Shown here: in pieces, positions 30,429 to 38,855 of the stretch
Numbering within the stretch: the stretch's first letter is position 1
How the letters are laid out: the number at the start of each line of letters is the position of its first letter
Source of the DNA: Phycicoccus endophyticus
GTDB taxonomy: Bacteria; Actinomycetota; Actinomycetes; Actinomycetales; Dermatophilaceae
Assembly: GCF_011326735.1 (NCBI RefSeq)
Contig: NZ_JAANCN010000004.1
Coordinates: 124,001 to 188,000 of the forward strand
Length of the DNA: 64,000 bases
Direction: 5' to 3'
Translations under genes and position numbers: made by a program
The notes under the pieces: generated by a model
Databases searched by the model: none
What the model saw: only the letters and a program-made list of their open reading frames with translations
What the model was told of the DNA's origin: nothing

Positions 30429-32456
30429 GTGAGTGATGCCTTCCGCACCGCCCCTCCCCAGGTCCCCCTCGGCCGGATCCCCGTCCTCGAGGTCCGGCCG
30501 GCCGTCGACTGCGGCGAGCGCCCGGCCAAGGCCGTCGTCGGCGAGGAGGTCGAGGTGAGCGCGACGGTGTTCCGCGAGGGCCACGACGCCGTGAACGCCA
30601 CCCTCGTCCTCACCGACCCCGACGGCGCCGAGCGGCACGTGCCGATGACGTGTGTCAACGCCGGCCTGGACCACTGGGTCGCGCGGCTCACGCCCGAGCG
30701 CACCGGGTGGTGGAGCTACCGGGTCGAGGGCTGGTCGGACCCCTACGGCACCTGGGAGCACGACGCGACGATCAAGGTCGCGGCCGACGTCGACACCGAG
30801 CTGATGCTCGAGGAGGGCGCCCGCGTCCTCGAGCGGGCCCTCGACGAGGTGGAGCGCACGCCCGAGCAGGAGCAGGTGCTCGTCGAGGCGGTCACCGGCC
30901 TGCGGGACGCCTCGCGGTCGGCCGGCGTGCGGCTCAAGGCCGGCACGGACGGCACGGTCGAGGACGAGCTCGGCGCCCGGCCCCTGCGCGACATGGTCAC
31001 CCCCTCGCGCGAGTACAGCCTGCTGGTCGAGCGCGAACGTGCCCTCTACGGCGCGTGGTACGAGATCTTCCCCCGCAGCGAGGGCGCGTACTACGACGCC
31101 GAGAGCCACCGCTGGGTCAGCGGCACACTGCGCACGGCCGCCGAGCGGCTGCCGGCGATCGCCGGGATGGGCTTCGACGTCGTCTACCTCACCCCGGTGC
31201 ACCCCATCGGGCAGGCCGCGAAGAAGGGGCCGAACAACACCCTCGACGCCCGGCCCGAGGACCCCGGCAGCCCCTACGCCATCGGCTCGGCCGAGGGCGG
31301 CCACGACGCGATCCACCCCGACCTCGGCGACTTCGACGACTTCGACGCCTTCGTCGCCCGCGCCGAGGAGCTCGGCCTCGAAGTCGCTTTGGACCTCGCG
31401 CTCCAGTGCTCCCCGGACCACCCCTGGGTGCGCGAGCACCCCGAGTGGTTCACGACCCGGGCCGACGGCACCATCGCGTACGCCGAGAACCCTCCGAAGA
31501 AGTACCAGGACATCTACCCGCTGAACTTCGACAACGACCCCGCCGGCATCTACGCCGAGGTCCGCAGGGTCGTCCAGGTGTGGATCGACCACGGGGTCCA
31601 GATCTTCCGCGTCGACAACCCGCACACCAAGCCGGTGGAGTTCTGGCAGTGGATCATCGCCGACGTCGCCAAGGACCACCCCGACGTCATCTGGCTCGCC
31701 GAGGCGTTCACCCGGCCGGCGATGATGCACACCCTGGCCAAGGTCGGCTTCCAGCAGAGCTACACGTACTACGCGTGGCGCAACACCCCGGCCGAGCTGC
31801 GCGAGTACCTCACCGAGCTCTCCGGCGAGGCGTCCTACTACATGCGCCCCTCGTTCTGGCCGACGACGCACGACATCCTCACGCCGTACATGCAGTTCGG
31901 GGGTCCGGCGGCCTGGAAGGTGCGCAGCGCCCTCGCCGCCACCCTCGTCCCGACCTACGGCATCTACGCCGGCTACGAGCTCGTCGAGCACGTCGCCCGG
32001 CCCGGCGCCGAGGAGCAGATCGACAACGAGAAGTACGAGTACAAGGACCGCCGCTGGGGCGACGACGAGCCCGGCGGGCCGCGCGAGGGCCGCACCCTCG
32101 CCGGCTGGCTGACCCGGCTCAACGAGATCCGGCGCGCGCACCCCGCCCTGCACCGGCTGCGCGACATCCGCTTCCACCACGTCGACGACGAGAACTTCCT
32201 CGCCTACTCCCGCCGCCGCGTCCTCGACGACGGCACCGAGGACGTCGTGCTCGTCGTGGCCAACCTCGACCCGCACTCGACGCGGGCGAGCACGATGCGC
32301 CTGGACCTGGCCGCGCTCGGCCTCCAGCCCGGCGACTCGTTCGAGGCCCACGACCTGCTCACCGACGAGCGCTGGGTCTGGCAACGCGACGTCTACGTCC
32401 GGCTCGGGCCGGAGACCGAACCCTGCCACGTCGTCGCCCTCCGGAGGCCCTGGTGA
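30429..32456 (+). CDS. glgE: Alpha-1,4-glucan:maltose-1-phosphate maltosyltransferase
   Basis: GlgE (GH13_3) elongates alpha-1,4-glucan using maltose-1-phosphate. The 675-aa protein has the N-terminal beta-sandwich and helical insert (1-200), then the barrel with the family-specific PLNFDND segment. The nucleophile is Asp396 in FRVDNPHTKP, the acid/base Glu425 in WLAEAFTRP, and the extra conserved helix-loop is YTYYAWRNTPAELREYLTEL. In M. tuberculosis loss of GlgE causes toxic maltose-1-P accumulation. The TGA overlaps the treS GTG. Confidence 0.97.
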   Translation: MSDAFRTAPPQVPLGRIPVLEVRPAVDCGERPAKAVVGEEVEVSATVFREGHDAVNATLVLTDPDGAERHVPMTCVNAGLDHWVARLTPERTGWWSYRVEGWSDPYGTWEHDATIKVAADVDTELMLEEGARVLERALDEVERTPEQEQVLVEAVTGLRDASRSAGVRLKAGTDGTVEDELGARPLRDMVTPSREYSLLVERERALYGAWYEIFPRSEGAYYDAESHRWVSGTLRTAAERLPAIAGMGFDVVYLTPVHPIGQAAKKGPNNTLDARPEDPGSPYAIGSAEGGHDAIHPDLGDFDDFDAFVARAEELGLEVALDLALQCSPDHPWVREHPEWFTTRADGTIAYAENPPKKYQDIYPLNFDNDPAGIYAEVRRVVQVWIDHGVQIFRVDNPHTKPVEFWQWIIADVAKDHPDVIWLAEAFTRPAMMHTLAKVGFQQSYTYYAWRNTPAELREYLTELSGEASYYMRPSFWPTTHDILTPYMQFGGPAAWKVRSALAATLVPTYGIYAGYELVEHVARPGAEEQIDNEKYEYKDRRWGDDEPGGPREGRTLAGWLTRLNEIRRAHPALHRLRDIRFHHVDDENFLAYSRRRVLDDGTEDVVLVVANLDPHSTRASTMRLDLAALGLQPGDSFEAHDLLTDERWVWQRDVYVRLGPETEPCHVVALRRPW

Positions 32457-34204
32457 GCGTCATCCCCGGCATGGGCCACAGCACGCCGGGGCTCGGGATG
32501 AACCAGCCCGGGCTCCGACACGACCCCGAGTGGTTCCGGACGGCGGTCTTCTACGAGGTGCTCGTGCGGGCCTTCGGCGACTCCACCGGCTCCGGCGAGG
32601 GCGACTTCGCCGGCATCATCAACCGCCTCGACTACCTGCAGTGGCTCGGGGTGGACTGCCTGTGGCTGCCCCCGTTCTACGCCAGCCCGCTGCGCGACGG
32701 TGGCTACGACATCTCCGACTACACCCAGGTGCTGCCCGAGTTCGGGACGCTGCCGGAGTTCCGCGAGCTGATCACCCAGGCGCACGCGCGCGGCATCCGG
32801 ATCGTCACCGACCTCGTGATGAACCACACGAGCGACCAGCACCCGTGGTTCCAGGCCTCGCGCAGCGACCCGGAGGGGCCCTACGGCGACTTCTACGTCT
32901 GGTCCGACACCGACGACAGATACACCGACGCCCGGATCATCTTCATCGACACCGAGACCTCGAACTGGACCTTCGACCCGATCCGCCGGCAGTTCTTCTG
33001 GCACCGGTTCTTCAGCCACCAGCCTGACCTGAACTTCGAGAACCCGGCGGTGCACGAGGCGATCTTCGAGGTCGTCCGGTTCTGGATGGACATGGGCATC
33101 GACGGCTTCCGGCTCGACGCCGTCCCCTACCTCTTCGAGGAGGAGGGGCACAACGGCGAGAACCACCCGCGCACCCACGAGTTCCTCGCGGCGCTGCGCT
33201 CGATGGTCGACACCGAGTACCCGGGCCGGATCCTGCTCGCCGAGGCCAACCAGCCCCCGTCGGAGGTCGTGGACTACTTCGGCACCGAGGACTCCCCCGA
33301 GTGCCAGATGTGCTTCCACTTCCCCGTGATGCCGATGCTGTACTACGCGCTGCGCGAGGAGAAGGCGGCCCCGATCGTCGACGTCCTCGCCGACACCCCG
33401 CCGATCCCCACGGGCACCCAGTGGGGCACCTTCCTGCGCAACCACGACGAGCTGACCCTGGAGATGGTCACGCCGGAGCAGCGGGCGGCGATGTACGGCT
33501 GGTACGCCCCCGACCCCCGGATGCGGGCCAACATCGGCATCCGCCGCCGGCTCTCCCCGCTGCTGGACAACTCCCGGCCCGAGGTCGAGCTCATCCACGC
33601 CCTGCTGCTCTCGCTGCCCGGCTCGCCGTGCCTCTACTACGGCGACGAGATCGGGATGGGCGACAACATCTGGCTCAGCGACCGCGACGCCGTCCGCACC
33701 CCGATGCAGTGGACGCCGGACCGCAACGCCGGGTTCTCCACGGCCGACCCCGGCAAGCTCTACCTGCCGGTCATCCAGTCCCTCGTGCACCACTACAACC
33801 AGGTCAACGTCGAGGCGCAGATGGCGAGCGGCTCCTCGCTGCTGCACTGGGTGCGCGGCATGCTCGCGGTGCGCCGCGAGCACCCCGTCTTCGGTCTGGG
33901 CGACTTCACCGTCTGCGACAGCTCCCACGAGCGGGTGCTCGCCTTCGTGCGGGTCGACCGGCGCGAGCGGGACGTCGAGGACCGCTCGGCGCGTGCGGTG
34001 CTGTGCGTCAACAACCTCTCCGCGAGGCCGCAGGCGACGACGCTCACCGTCCCGGAGGAGCTGCACGGGTGGCAGACACGAGACCTCTTCGGCGGCACCG
34101 GGTTCCCCGACATCGGCGACGACGGCGCGCTGACCCTCACGCTCGGGTCGCGGGACTTCTTCTGGCTCGCGCTCGACCCACCGCCCGGGGGCGAGCATGG
34201 CTGA
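32453..34204 (+). CDS. treS: Trehalose synthase (maltose alpha-D-glucosyltransferase)
   Basis: TreS reversibly isomerises trehalose and maltose. This 583-aa GH13_16 protein has DLVMNHTSDQHPWF, the nucleophile in GIDGFRLDAVPYL, the acid in LLAEANQPPSEV, and FLRNHDELTLEM. The GTG at 32453 overlaps the glgE stop (GTGA), and the end overlaps the start of the maltokinase gene by 8 nt. It is separate from, not fused to, maltokinase. In the GlgE pathway, TreS and Mak form a complex that channels trehalose to maltose-1-phosphate. Confidence 0.97.
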   Translation: MSVIPGMGHSTPGLGMNQPGLRHDPEWFRTAVFYEVLVRAFGDSTGSGEGDFAGIINRLDYLQWLGVDCLWLPPFYASPLRDGGYDISDYTQVLPEFGTLPEFRELITQAHARGIRIVTDLVMNHTSDQHPWFQASRSDPEGPYGDFYVWSDTDDRYTDARIIFIDTETSNWTFDPIRRQFFWHRFFSHQPDLNFENPAVHEAIFEVVRFWMDMGIDGFRLDAVPYLFEEEGHNGENHPRTHEFLAALRSMVDTEYPGRILLAEANQPPSEVVDYFGTEDSPECQMCFHFPVMPMLYYALREEKAAPIVDVLADTPPIPTGTQWGTFLRNHDELTLEMVTPEQRAAMYGWYAPDPRMRANIGIRRRLSPLLDNSRPEVELIHALLLSLPGSPCLYYGDEIGMGDNIWLSDRDAVRTPMQWTPDRNAGFSTADPGKLYLPVIQSLVHHYNQVNVEAQMASGSSLLHWVRGMLAVRREHPVFGLGDFTVCDSSHERVLAFVRVDRRERDVEDRSARAVLCVNNLSARPQATTLTVPEELHGWQTRDLFGGTGFPDIGDDGALTLTLGSRDFFWLALDPPPGGEHG

Positions 34205-35651
34205 GCTGCACCACGACGCGACCATCACCCCGAGCAAGCTCGAGCTCGTCGAGGCCTGGATGGGAGACCAGCGCTGGTACGCCGCGAAGGGCCGCTCGCC
34301 CCGGCTGCGCCGGCTCGCGTCCTGGCGGCTGGACGACCCTGCCGGCGAGGTCGGCGTCGAGACGCTGCTGCTCGCCGACGAGTCCGGACCGGAGCCCGTC
34401 GTCTACCAGGTGCCGCTGACCTACCGCGACGCGCCGCTGCCCGACGCCGAGCACGCCCTCGTCGGCACGACGGAGCACTCCGTCCTCGGCCACCGCTGGG
34501 TCTACGACGCGCCCCACGACCCGGTCTACGCGACCCAGCTCCTCGAGCTCGTGCAGGGCCGGGTCCGGGCCGCCTCCTCCTCGACGTCGGACACCCCCGA
34601 CGACGCCTTCACCGGTGTGCCCCAGCCGAGCTGGACGGAGGCGGTCTCGGTCACCGGCTCTCGGGTCCTGCGGGGCGAGCAGTCCAACACCTCGGTCATC
34701 CTCGACACCGAGACCCGCGACGGCGCCTCCCTGCCGCTCATCGTCAAGGTCTTCCGCATGCTCTCCCCCGGTGACAACCCCGACGTCGTCCTCCAGGGCG
34801 CCCTCGTCGACGCCGGCTGCGCCCGGGTGCCCCGTGTCGTGGGAGCCGTCGCCGGCAGCTGGCCGCACCCCGGCGTCGACGGCGACCACGAGGCCCACGG
34901 CCACCTCGCCTTCGCCCAGGAGTTCCTCCCCGGGGTGCAGGACGCGTGGCGGGTCGCGCTGCGCGCCGCCGAGGAGGAGGGCGACTTCACCGCTGCGGCG
35001 CGTGACCTCGGCGCCGCCACCGCCGAGGTGCACGCCACCCTGGCCCGCGCCCTCGGCACCCTGCCGACCACCCCGGAGACCGTCGCCACCACCCTGTCGG
35101 CGATGCGTGGGCGGCTGGCCGCCGCGGTCGCCGAGGTCCCCGAGCTGCGGGCCGCCGTCCCGGCGGTCGAGCAGGTGCTCGAGGCCGCGGCCGGTGCCCG
35201 GTGGCCGGACCTGCAGCGCGTCCACGGCGACTACCACCTCGGGCAGGTGCTGCACTCACCGGAGCGCGGCTGGGTCCTGCTCGACTTCGAGGGCGAGCCA
35301 CTGCGCCCCCTCGCCGAGCGCACCCGTCCGGACCACCGGCTGCGCGACGTCGCGGGGATGCTGCGCAGCGTCGACTACGCCGGCGGCTCGCACGAGCGGG
35401 CCACCGGCCGCTCGGCCCGCCGCTGGGTCGCCGCCACCCAGGAGGCCTTCCTCGACGGGTACGCCGCGACCGCCGGCGAGGACCCACGCGACCACGCCGC
35501 GGTCCTCGCCGCCTTCGAGCTCGACAAGGCCCTCTACGAGGTGGTGTACGAGGCCCGCAACCGACCCGGCTGGGTCGGCATCCCGGTCGCCGCCGTCGAC
35601 CGCCTCACCACCCGATTCTCCACCGCCACACCGCAAGGAGACCTTCCGTGA
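34197..35651 (+). CDS. mak: Maltokinase
   Basis: Mak (Pep2) phosphorylates maltose to alpha-maltose-1-phosphate with ATP. The 484-aa protein has the N-terminal cap domain (1-110, with QRWYAAKGRSPRLRRL) and an aminoglycoside-phosphotransferase-like C-lobe with the Brenner motif VHGDYHLGQVLH and the metal-binding DFEGEPLRPL. The ATG is inside the end of treS (8-nt overlap), and the stop overlaps the glgB GTG, so stoichiometric synthesis with its partners is likely. Confidence 0.96.
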   Translation: MAELHHDATITPSKLELVEAWMGDQRWYAAKGRSPRLRRLASWRLDDPAGEVGVETLLLADESGPEPVVYQVPLTYRDAPLPDAEHALVGTTEHSVLGHRWVYDAPHDPVYATQLLELVQGRVRAASSSTSDTPDDAFTGVPQPSWTEAVSVTGSRVLRGEQSNTSVILDTETRDGASLPLIVKVFRMLSPGDNPDVVLQGALVDAGCARVPRVVGAVAGSWPHPGVDGDHEAHGHLAFAQEFLPGVQDAWRVALRAAEEEGDFTAAARDLGAATAEVHATLARALGTLPTTPETVATTLSAMRGRLAAAVAEVPELRAAVPAVEQVLEAAAGARWPDLQRVHGDYHLGQVLHSPERGWVLLDFEGEPLRPLAERTRPDHRLRDVAGMLRSVDYAGGSHERATGRSARRWVAATQEAFLDGYAATAGEDPRDHAAVLAAFELDKALYEVVYEARNRPGWVGIPVAAVDRLTTRFSTATPQGDLP

Positions 35652-37873
35652 GCCCCACCCCCAGCCCCGAGGTCGGCGGCGCCATCGCCGCCCTCGTCCA
35701 GGGCCGCCACCAGCAGCCGCACGACCTGCTCGGCCAGCACCTCGAGCCGGAGGGGCTGCGCATCCGGGTCCTGCGCCCGCTGGCCGAGTCGGTCCGGGTC
35801 CGCTTCGAGGACGGCGAGGTGCTCCAGCTCGAGCACGAGGCCGAGGGCGTGTGGAGCGCCGTGCGCACGGGGACGTCCCGGACGATGGACTACCGCCTGC
35901 TCGTCGCCTGGGGCGACGGCGTCGAGCACGAGCAGGACGACCCCTACCGGTTCGCGCCCACGCTCGGGGACGTCGACCTCCACCTCGTCGGCGAGGGTCG
36001 CCACGAGCAGCTGTGGACGGTGCTCGGGGCCCGCGTGCACACCTACGACGGCCCGCTCGGGCAGGTCACCGGCACCTCCTTCGCCGTGTGGGCCCCCCGG
36101 GCCAAGGCCGTGCGGGTCGTCGGCGACTTCAACGGCTGGGACGGCAGGGTCCACCCGATGCGGCTCATCGGCAGCAGCGGGGTCTGGGAGCTGTTCATCC
36201 CCGGTGTCGGCGCGGGCGAGGTCTACAAGTACGAGATCCGCGGCGCCGACGACGTCGTGCGCACCAAGGCCGACCCGCTCGCGCGGCGCACCGAGTGCCC
36301 ACCGCGCACCGGCTCGGTCGTCGAGGACAGCACCCACACCTGGGGCGACGCGACGTGGATGGAGCAGCGCGCCCAGCGCGACCCGCACACCGGGCCGATG
36401 AGCGTCTACGAGGTACACCTGGGCTCCTGGCGCCAGGGGCTGTCCTACCGCGAGCTCGCCGAACACCTCGTCAACTACGTCACCGACCTCGGGTTCACCC
36501 ACGTCGAGCTGCTGCCCGTCATGGAGCACCCCTACGGCCCGTCCTGGGGCTACCAGGTCACCGGGTACTACGCCCCGACCGCGCGCTTCGGTGCACCCGA
36601 CGACTTCAAGTTCCTCGTCGACGCCCTGCACCAGGCGGGCATCGGCGTCATCCTCGACTGGGTCCCCGGGCACTTCCCCCGGGACGAGTTCGCCCTGGCC
36701 CGCTTCGACGGACTGCCGCTCTACGAGCACCCCGACCCGCGCCGCGGCGACCAGCCGGACTGGGGCACACACGTGTTCGACTTCGGCCGGCTCGAGGTGC
36801 GCAACTTCCTCGTCGCCAACGCGCTGTACTGGCTCGAGGAGTTCCACGTCGACGGCCTGCGCGTCGACGCCGTGGCCTCGATGCTCTACCTCGACTACTC
36901 CCGCCGCGACGGGGAGTGGATCCCCAACGTCCACGGCGGGCGCGAGCACCTCGAGGCGATCGGGCTGCTCCAGGAGGCGAACGCGACCGCCTACCGGCGC
37001 GCCCCGGGCATCGTCACCGTGGCGGAGGAGTCGACCTCGTGGCCCGGCGTGACCCGCCCGACCTCGAGCGGAGGGCTCGGCTTCGGGCTGAAGTGGAACA
37101 TGGGGTGGATGAACGACACCCTGCGCTACCTGCACGAGCAGCCGGTGCACCGCCAGTACCACCACAACCTGCTGACCTTCTCGCTCATGTACGCCTTCAG
37201 CGAGAGCTTCGTGCTGCCGATCAGCCACGACGAGGTCGTCCACGGCAAGGGCTCGCTGCTCACGAAGATCCCCGGCGAGCGGCCCGAGCAGCTGGCGACG
37301 CTGCGCGCGTTCCTCGGCTACATGTGGAGCCACCCGGGCAAGCAGCTGCTCTTCATGGGCTGCGAGTTCGCCCAGCCCCAGGAGTGGGCGGACGGGCGCT
37401 CGCTGGAGTGGTGGCTGCTCGACCACGCCGCCCACCACCGGGTCCATGCGCTCGTCAAGCAGCTGAACACCCTCTACCGGGAGCACCCGGCACTGTGGGC
37501 GCTCGACGGCGAGCCGGCGGGGTTCCGCTGGCTCGACGCCGACGACAACACCGGCAACCTGCTCTCCTACCTGCGCAACGAGCGGGCCGACGGCTCCGGG
37601 GACGTCGTCGCGACCGTCGTCAACTACAGCGGCGCCGACAAGGACTGGGTGCGGGTCGGCGTCCCCCGCGCCGGCGAGTGGGAGGTCGTCCTCGACACCA
37701 GCGGGTACGACGAGGCCGGCACCCCGAGCCAGGCCGGGGTACGGCTCGCCGCGGAGGCGACGCCGTGGGACGACCAGCCGTACTCGGTGACCGTGCGCGT
37801 CGCCCGGCTCTCGACGCTCTACCTCGCGCCCGTCGCCGGCACCGAGCCGGCGGAGCCCACGCTGAGCCTGTGA
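35648..37873 (+). CDS. glgB: 1,4-alpha-glucan branching enzyme
   Basis: GlgB (GH13_9) makes alpha-1,6 branches. The 741-aa protein has two N-terminal CBM48-type domains (about 15-110 and 125-230, FAVWAPRAKAVRVVGDFNGWDG). In the barrel are DWVPGHFPRDEF, the nucleophile in FHVDGLRVDAVASML, the acid in TVAEESTSWPG and LPISHDEVVHGKGSL. The GTG at 35648 has a strong AAGGAG SD 7 nt upstream and overlaps the mak stop. It completes the run glgE-treS-mak-glgB. A long perfect hairpin follows it. Confidence 0.97.
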   Translation: MSPTPSPEVGGAIAALVQGRHQQPHDLLGQHLEPEGLRIRVLRPLAESVRVRFEDGEVLQLEHEAEGVWSAVRTGTSRTMDYRLLVAWGDGVEHEQDDPYRFAPTLGDVDLHLVGEGRHEQLWTVLGARVHTYDGPLGQVTGTSFAVWAPRAKAVRVVGDFNGWDGRVHPMRLIGSSGVWELFIPGVGAGEVYKYEIRGADDVVRTKADPLARRTECPPRTGSVVEDSTHTWGDATWMEQRAQRDPHTGPMSVYEVHLGSWRQGLSYRELAEHLVNYVTDLGFTHVELLPVMEHPYGPSWGYQVTGYYAPTARFGAPDDFKFLVDALHQAGIGVILDWVPGHFPRDEFALARFDGLPLYEHPDPRRGDQPDWGTHVFDFGRLEVRNFLVANALYWLEEFHVDGLRVDAVASMLYLDYSRRDGEWIPNVHGGREHLEAIGLLQEANATAYRRAPGIVTVAEESTSWPGVTRPTSSGGLGFGLKWNMGWMNDTLRYLHEQPVHRQYHHNLLTFSLMYAFSESFVLPISHDEVVHGKGSLLTKIPGERPEQLATLRAFLGYMWSHPGKQLLFMGCEFAQPQEWADGRSLEWWLLDHAAHHRVHALVKQLNTLYREHPALWALDGEPAGFRWLDADDNTGNLLSYLRNERADGSGDVVATVVNYSGADKDWVRVGVPRAGEWEVVLDTSGYDEAGTPSQAGVRLAAEATPWDDQPYSVTVRVARLSTLYLAPVAGTEPAEPTLSL

Positions 37874-37894
37874 GCACACCGGGACGCTGACCCG

Positions 37895-37931
37895 GCGCGG
37901 CCCGGCGGGAGACGCTCCCGCCGGGCCGCGC
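37895..37931. terminator. Bidirectional terminator between glgB and dsrE-like gene
   Basis: This is a perfect 17-bp inverted repeat (left arm GCGCGGCCCGGCGGGAG, 3-nt loop ACG) in the 63-bp gap between convergent genes. It is symmetrical, GC-only and lacks a T-tract, the usual form in high-GC actinomycetes. Confidence 0.75.
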
Positions 37932-37936
37932 GGCGC

Positions 37937-38476
37937 TCAGATGAACAGCAGCTGCGCGCCCTCGGTGATCTCGATGAAGTCGCTCGCCGAGATGATCCCC
38001 TCGACGCCCTCGAAGAGGTCCTCCTCGGTCACGTGGTTCATGTCCGCGGACATCCGGCAGGCCCACATGTGCACCCCGGAGGCGGAGAGGATCTCGAGGA
38101 ACTCCGGGACGTCCGGGACGTCGAGCTCGGCGATCTGCTTCTTGAGCATCGACGTCGCGGCCGCGGTCGCGCCGGGCAGCGCGCCGAGCATGTGGTGGAT
38201 GCCCATGGCGCTGTGGCCCGGCGGGTGCATGGCGGTGTTGCCGACGAAGCTGAACTTCAGGTCGCCCATGGTCTTCCTCGTGATGACGTCGAAGCCCCAG
38301 AAGGTGAAGAACAGGTGGGTCTCGACGCCCTCGCCGACCGCGGCGTTGGCGAGGATGAGGCCGGGGTAGGCCATGTCGAGGTTGCCCTTGGAGCAGATGA
38401 TGGCGAGCTTGCGCCCGGAGCCCTCGGCGTCGTCGAACGAGGGGACGACGGGGGCGGTGTCGGTGGTGGCGGTCAT
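37937..38476 (-). CDS. DsrE-family sulfurtransferase-like protein
   Basis: The 179-aa protein has the DsrE/DsrF-like fold. The first strand KLAIICSKGNLDMAYPGLILA includes Cys28, and the family-type cysteine is Cys140 in VHMWACRMSADMNHV. DsrE-type proteins carry persulfide sulfur between partners. The ATG at 38476 has a CAGGAGGG SD. It follows the DsrC/TusE-like gene by 41 nt and the SQR-like gene further upstream, so I infer a sulfur relay in which it accepts a persulfide, though no acceptor has been shown. Confidence 0.84.
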   Translation of the reverse strand: MTATTDTAPVVPSFDDAEGSGRKLAIICSKGNLDMAYPGLILANAAVGEGVETHLFFTFWGFDVITRKTMGDLKFSFVGNTAMHPPGHSAMGIHHMLGALPGATAAATSMLKKQIAELDVPDVPEFLEILSASGVHMWACRMSADMNHVTEEDLFEGVEGIISASDFIEITEGAQLLFI

Positions 38477-38517
38477 GACGGACCCTCCTGCGGGCTGGTG
38501 GTGGTGTACGGGCCGGC

Positions 38518-38832
38518 TCAGACGCAGCCCTTGGGCTTGGGCAGCCCGGAGACGTAGGCCATCTTCTTGGCCGGCTTGCCGGGGAAGAGGGCGAAGAGGG
38601 ACTTCACCGGGGTCCCGGTCTGGGTCGAGACCCGGCGCAGGGTGGCGGTCTCCCCCTGGCTGGCGTAGTCCTCGCGCAGGAAGCGGATGAGCTTCCAGTG
38701 CTCCTCGGTCAGCTCGAGGCCGATGAGCCGGGCCAGCTCGGGCGCGAGGTCCTCGCTCCACTCCTGCGGGCTGGTGAGGAAGCCCTCGTCGTTGACCTCG
38801 ACCTGGTGGCCGGCGATCGTCGTGGTCGTCAT
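38518..38832 (-). CDS. DsrC/TusE-like sulfur-carrier protein with a single C-terminal cysteine
   Basis: This 104-aa DsrC-fold protein ends in GLPKPKGCV, the flexible arm whose penultimate Cys103 (CysB) carries persulfide. The position that holds CysA in true DsrC, 11 residues earlier, is Ala92. That pattern matches TusE/RspA-type carriers, not the DsrC substrate of dissimilatory sulfite reductase. The ATG at 38832 has an AAAGGAA SD. It lies 23 nt after the SQR-like gene. Absence of tusBCD next door argues against the E. coli tRNA-thiolation role. Confidence 0.85.
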   Translation of the reverse strand: MTTTTIAGHQVEVNDEGFLTSPQEWSEDLAPELARLIGLELTEEHWKLIRFLREDYASQGETATLRRVSTQTGTPVKSLFALFPGKPAKKMAYVSGLPKPKGCV

Positions 38833-38855
38833 CGTGGTGTTCCTTTCGGTCGTGC

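Noticed and set aside
30650-32452. In-frame 5' extension of treS across glgE
   Set aside because: Its translation is low-complexity Arg/Pro/Ala; real TreS homology begins at the GTG that overlaps the glgE stop.
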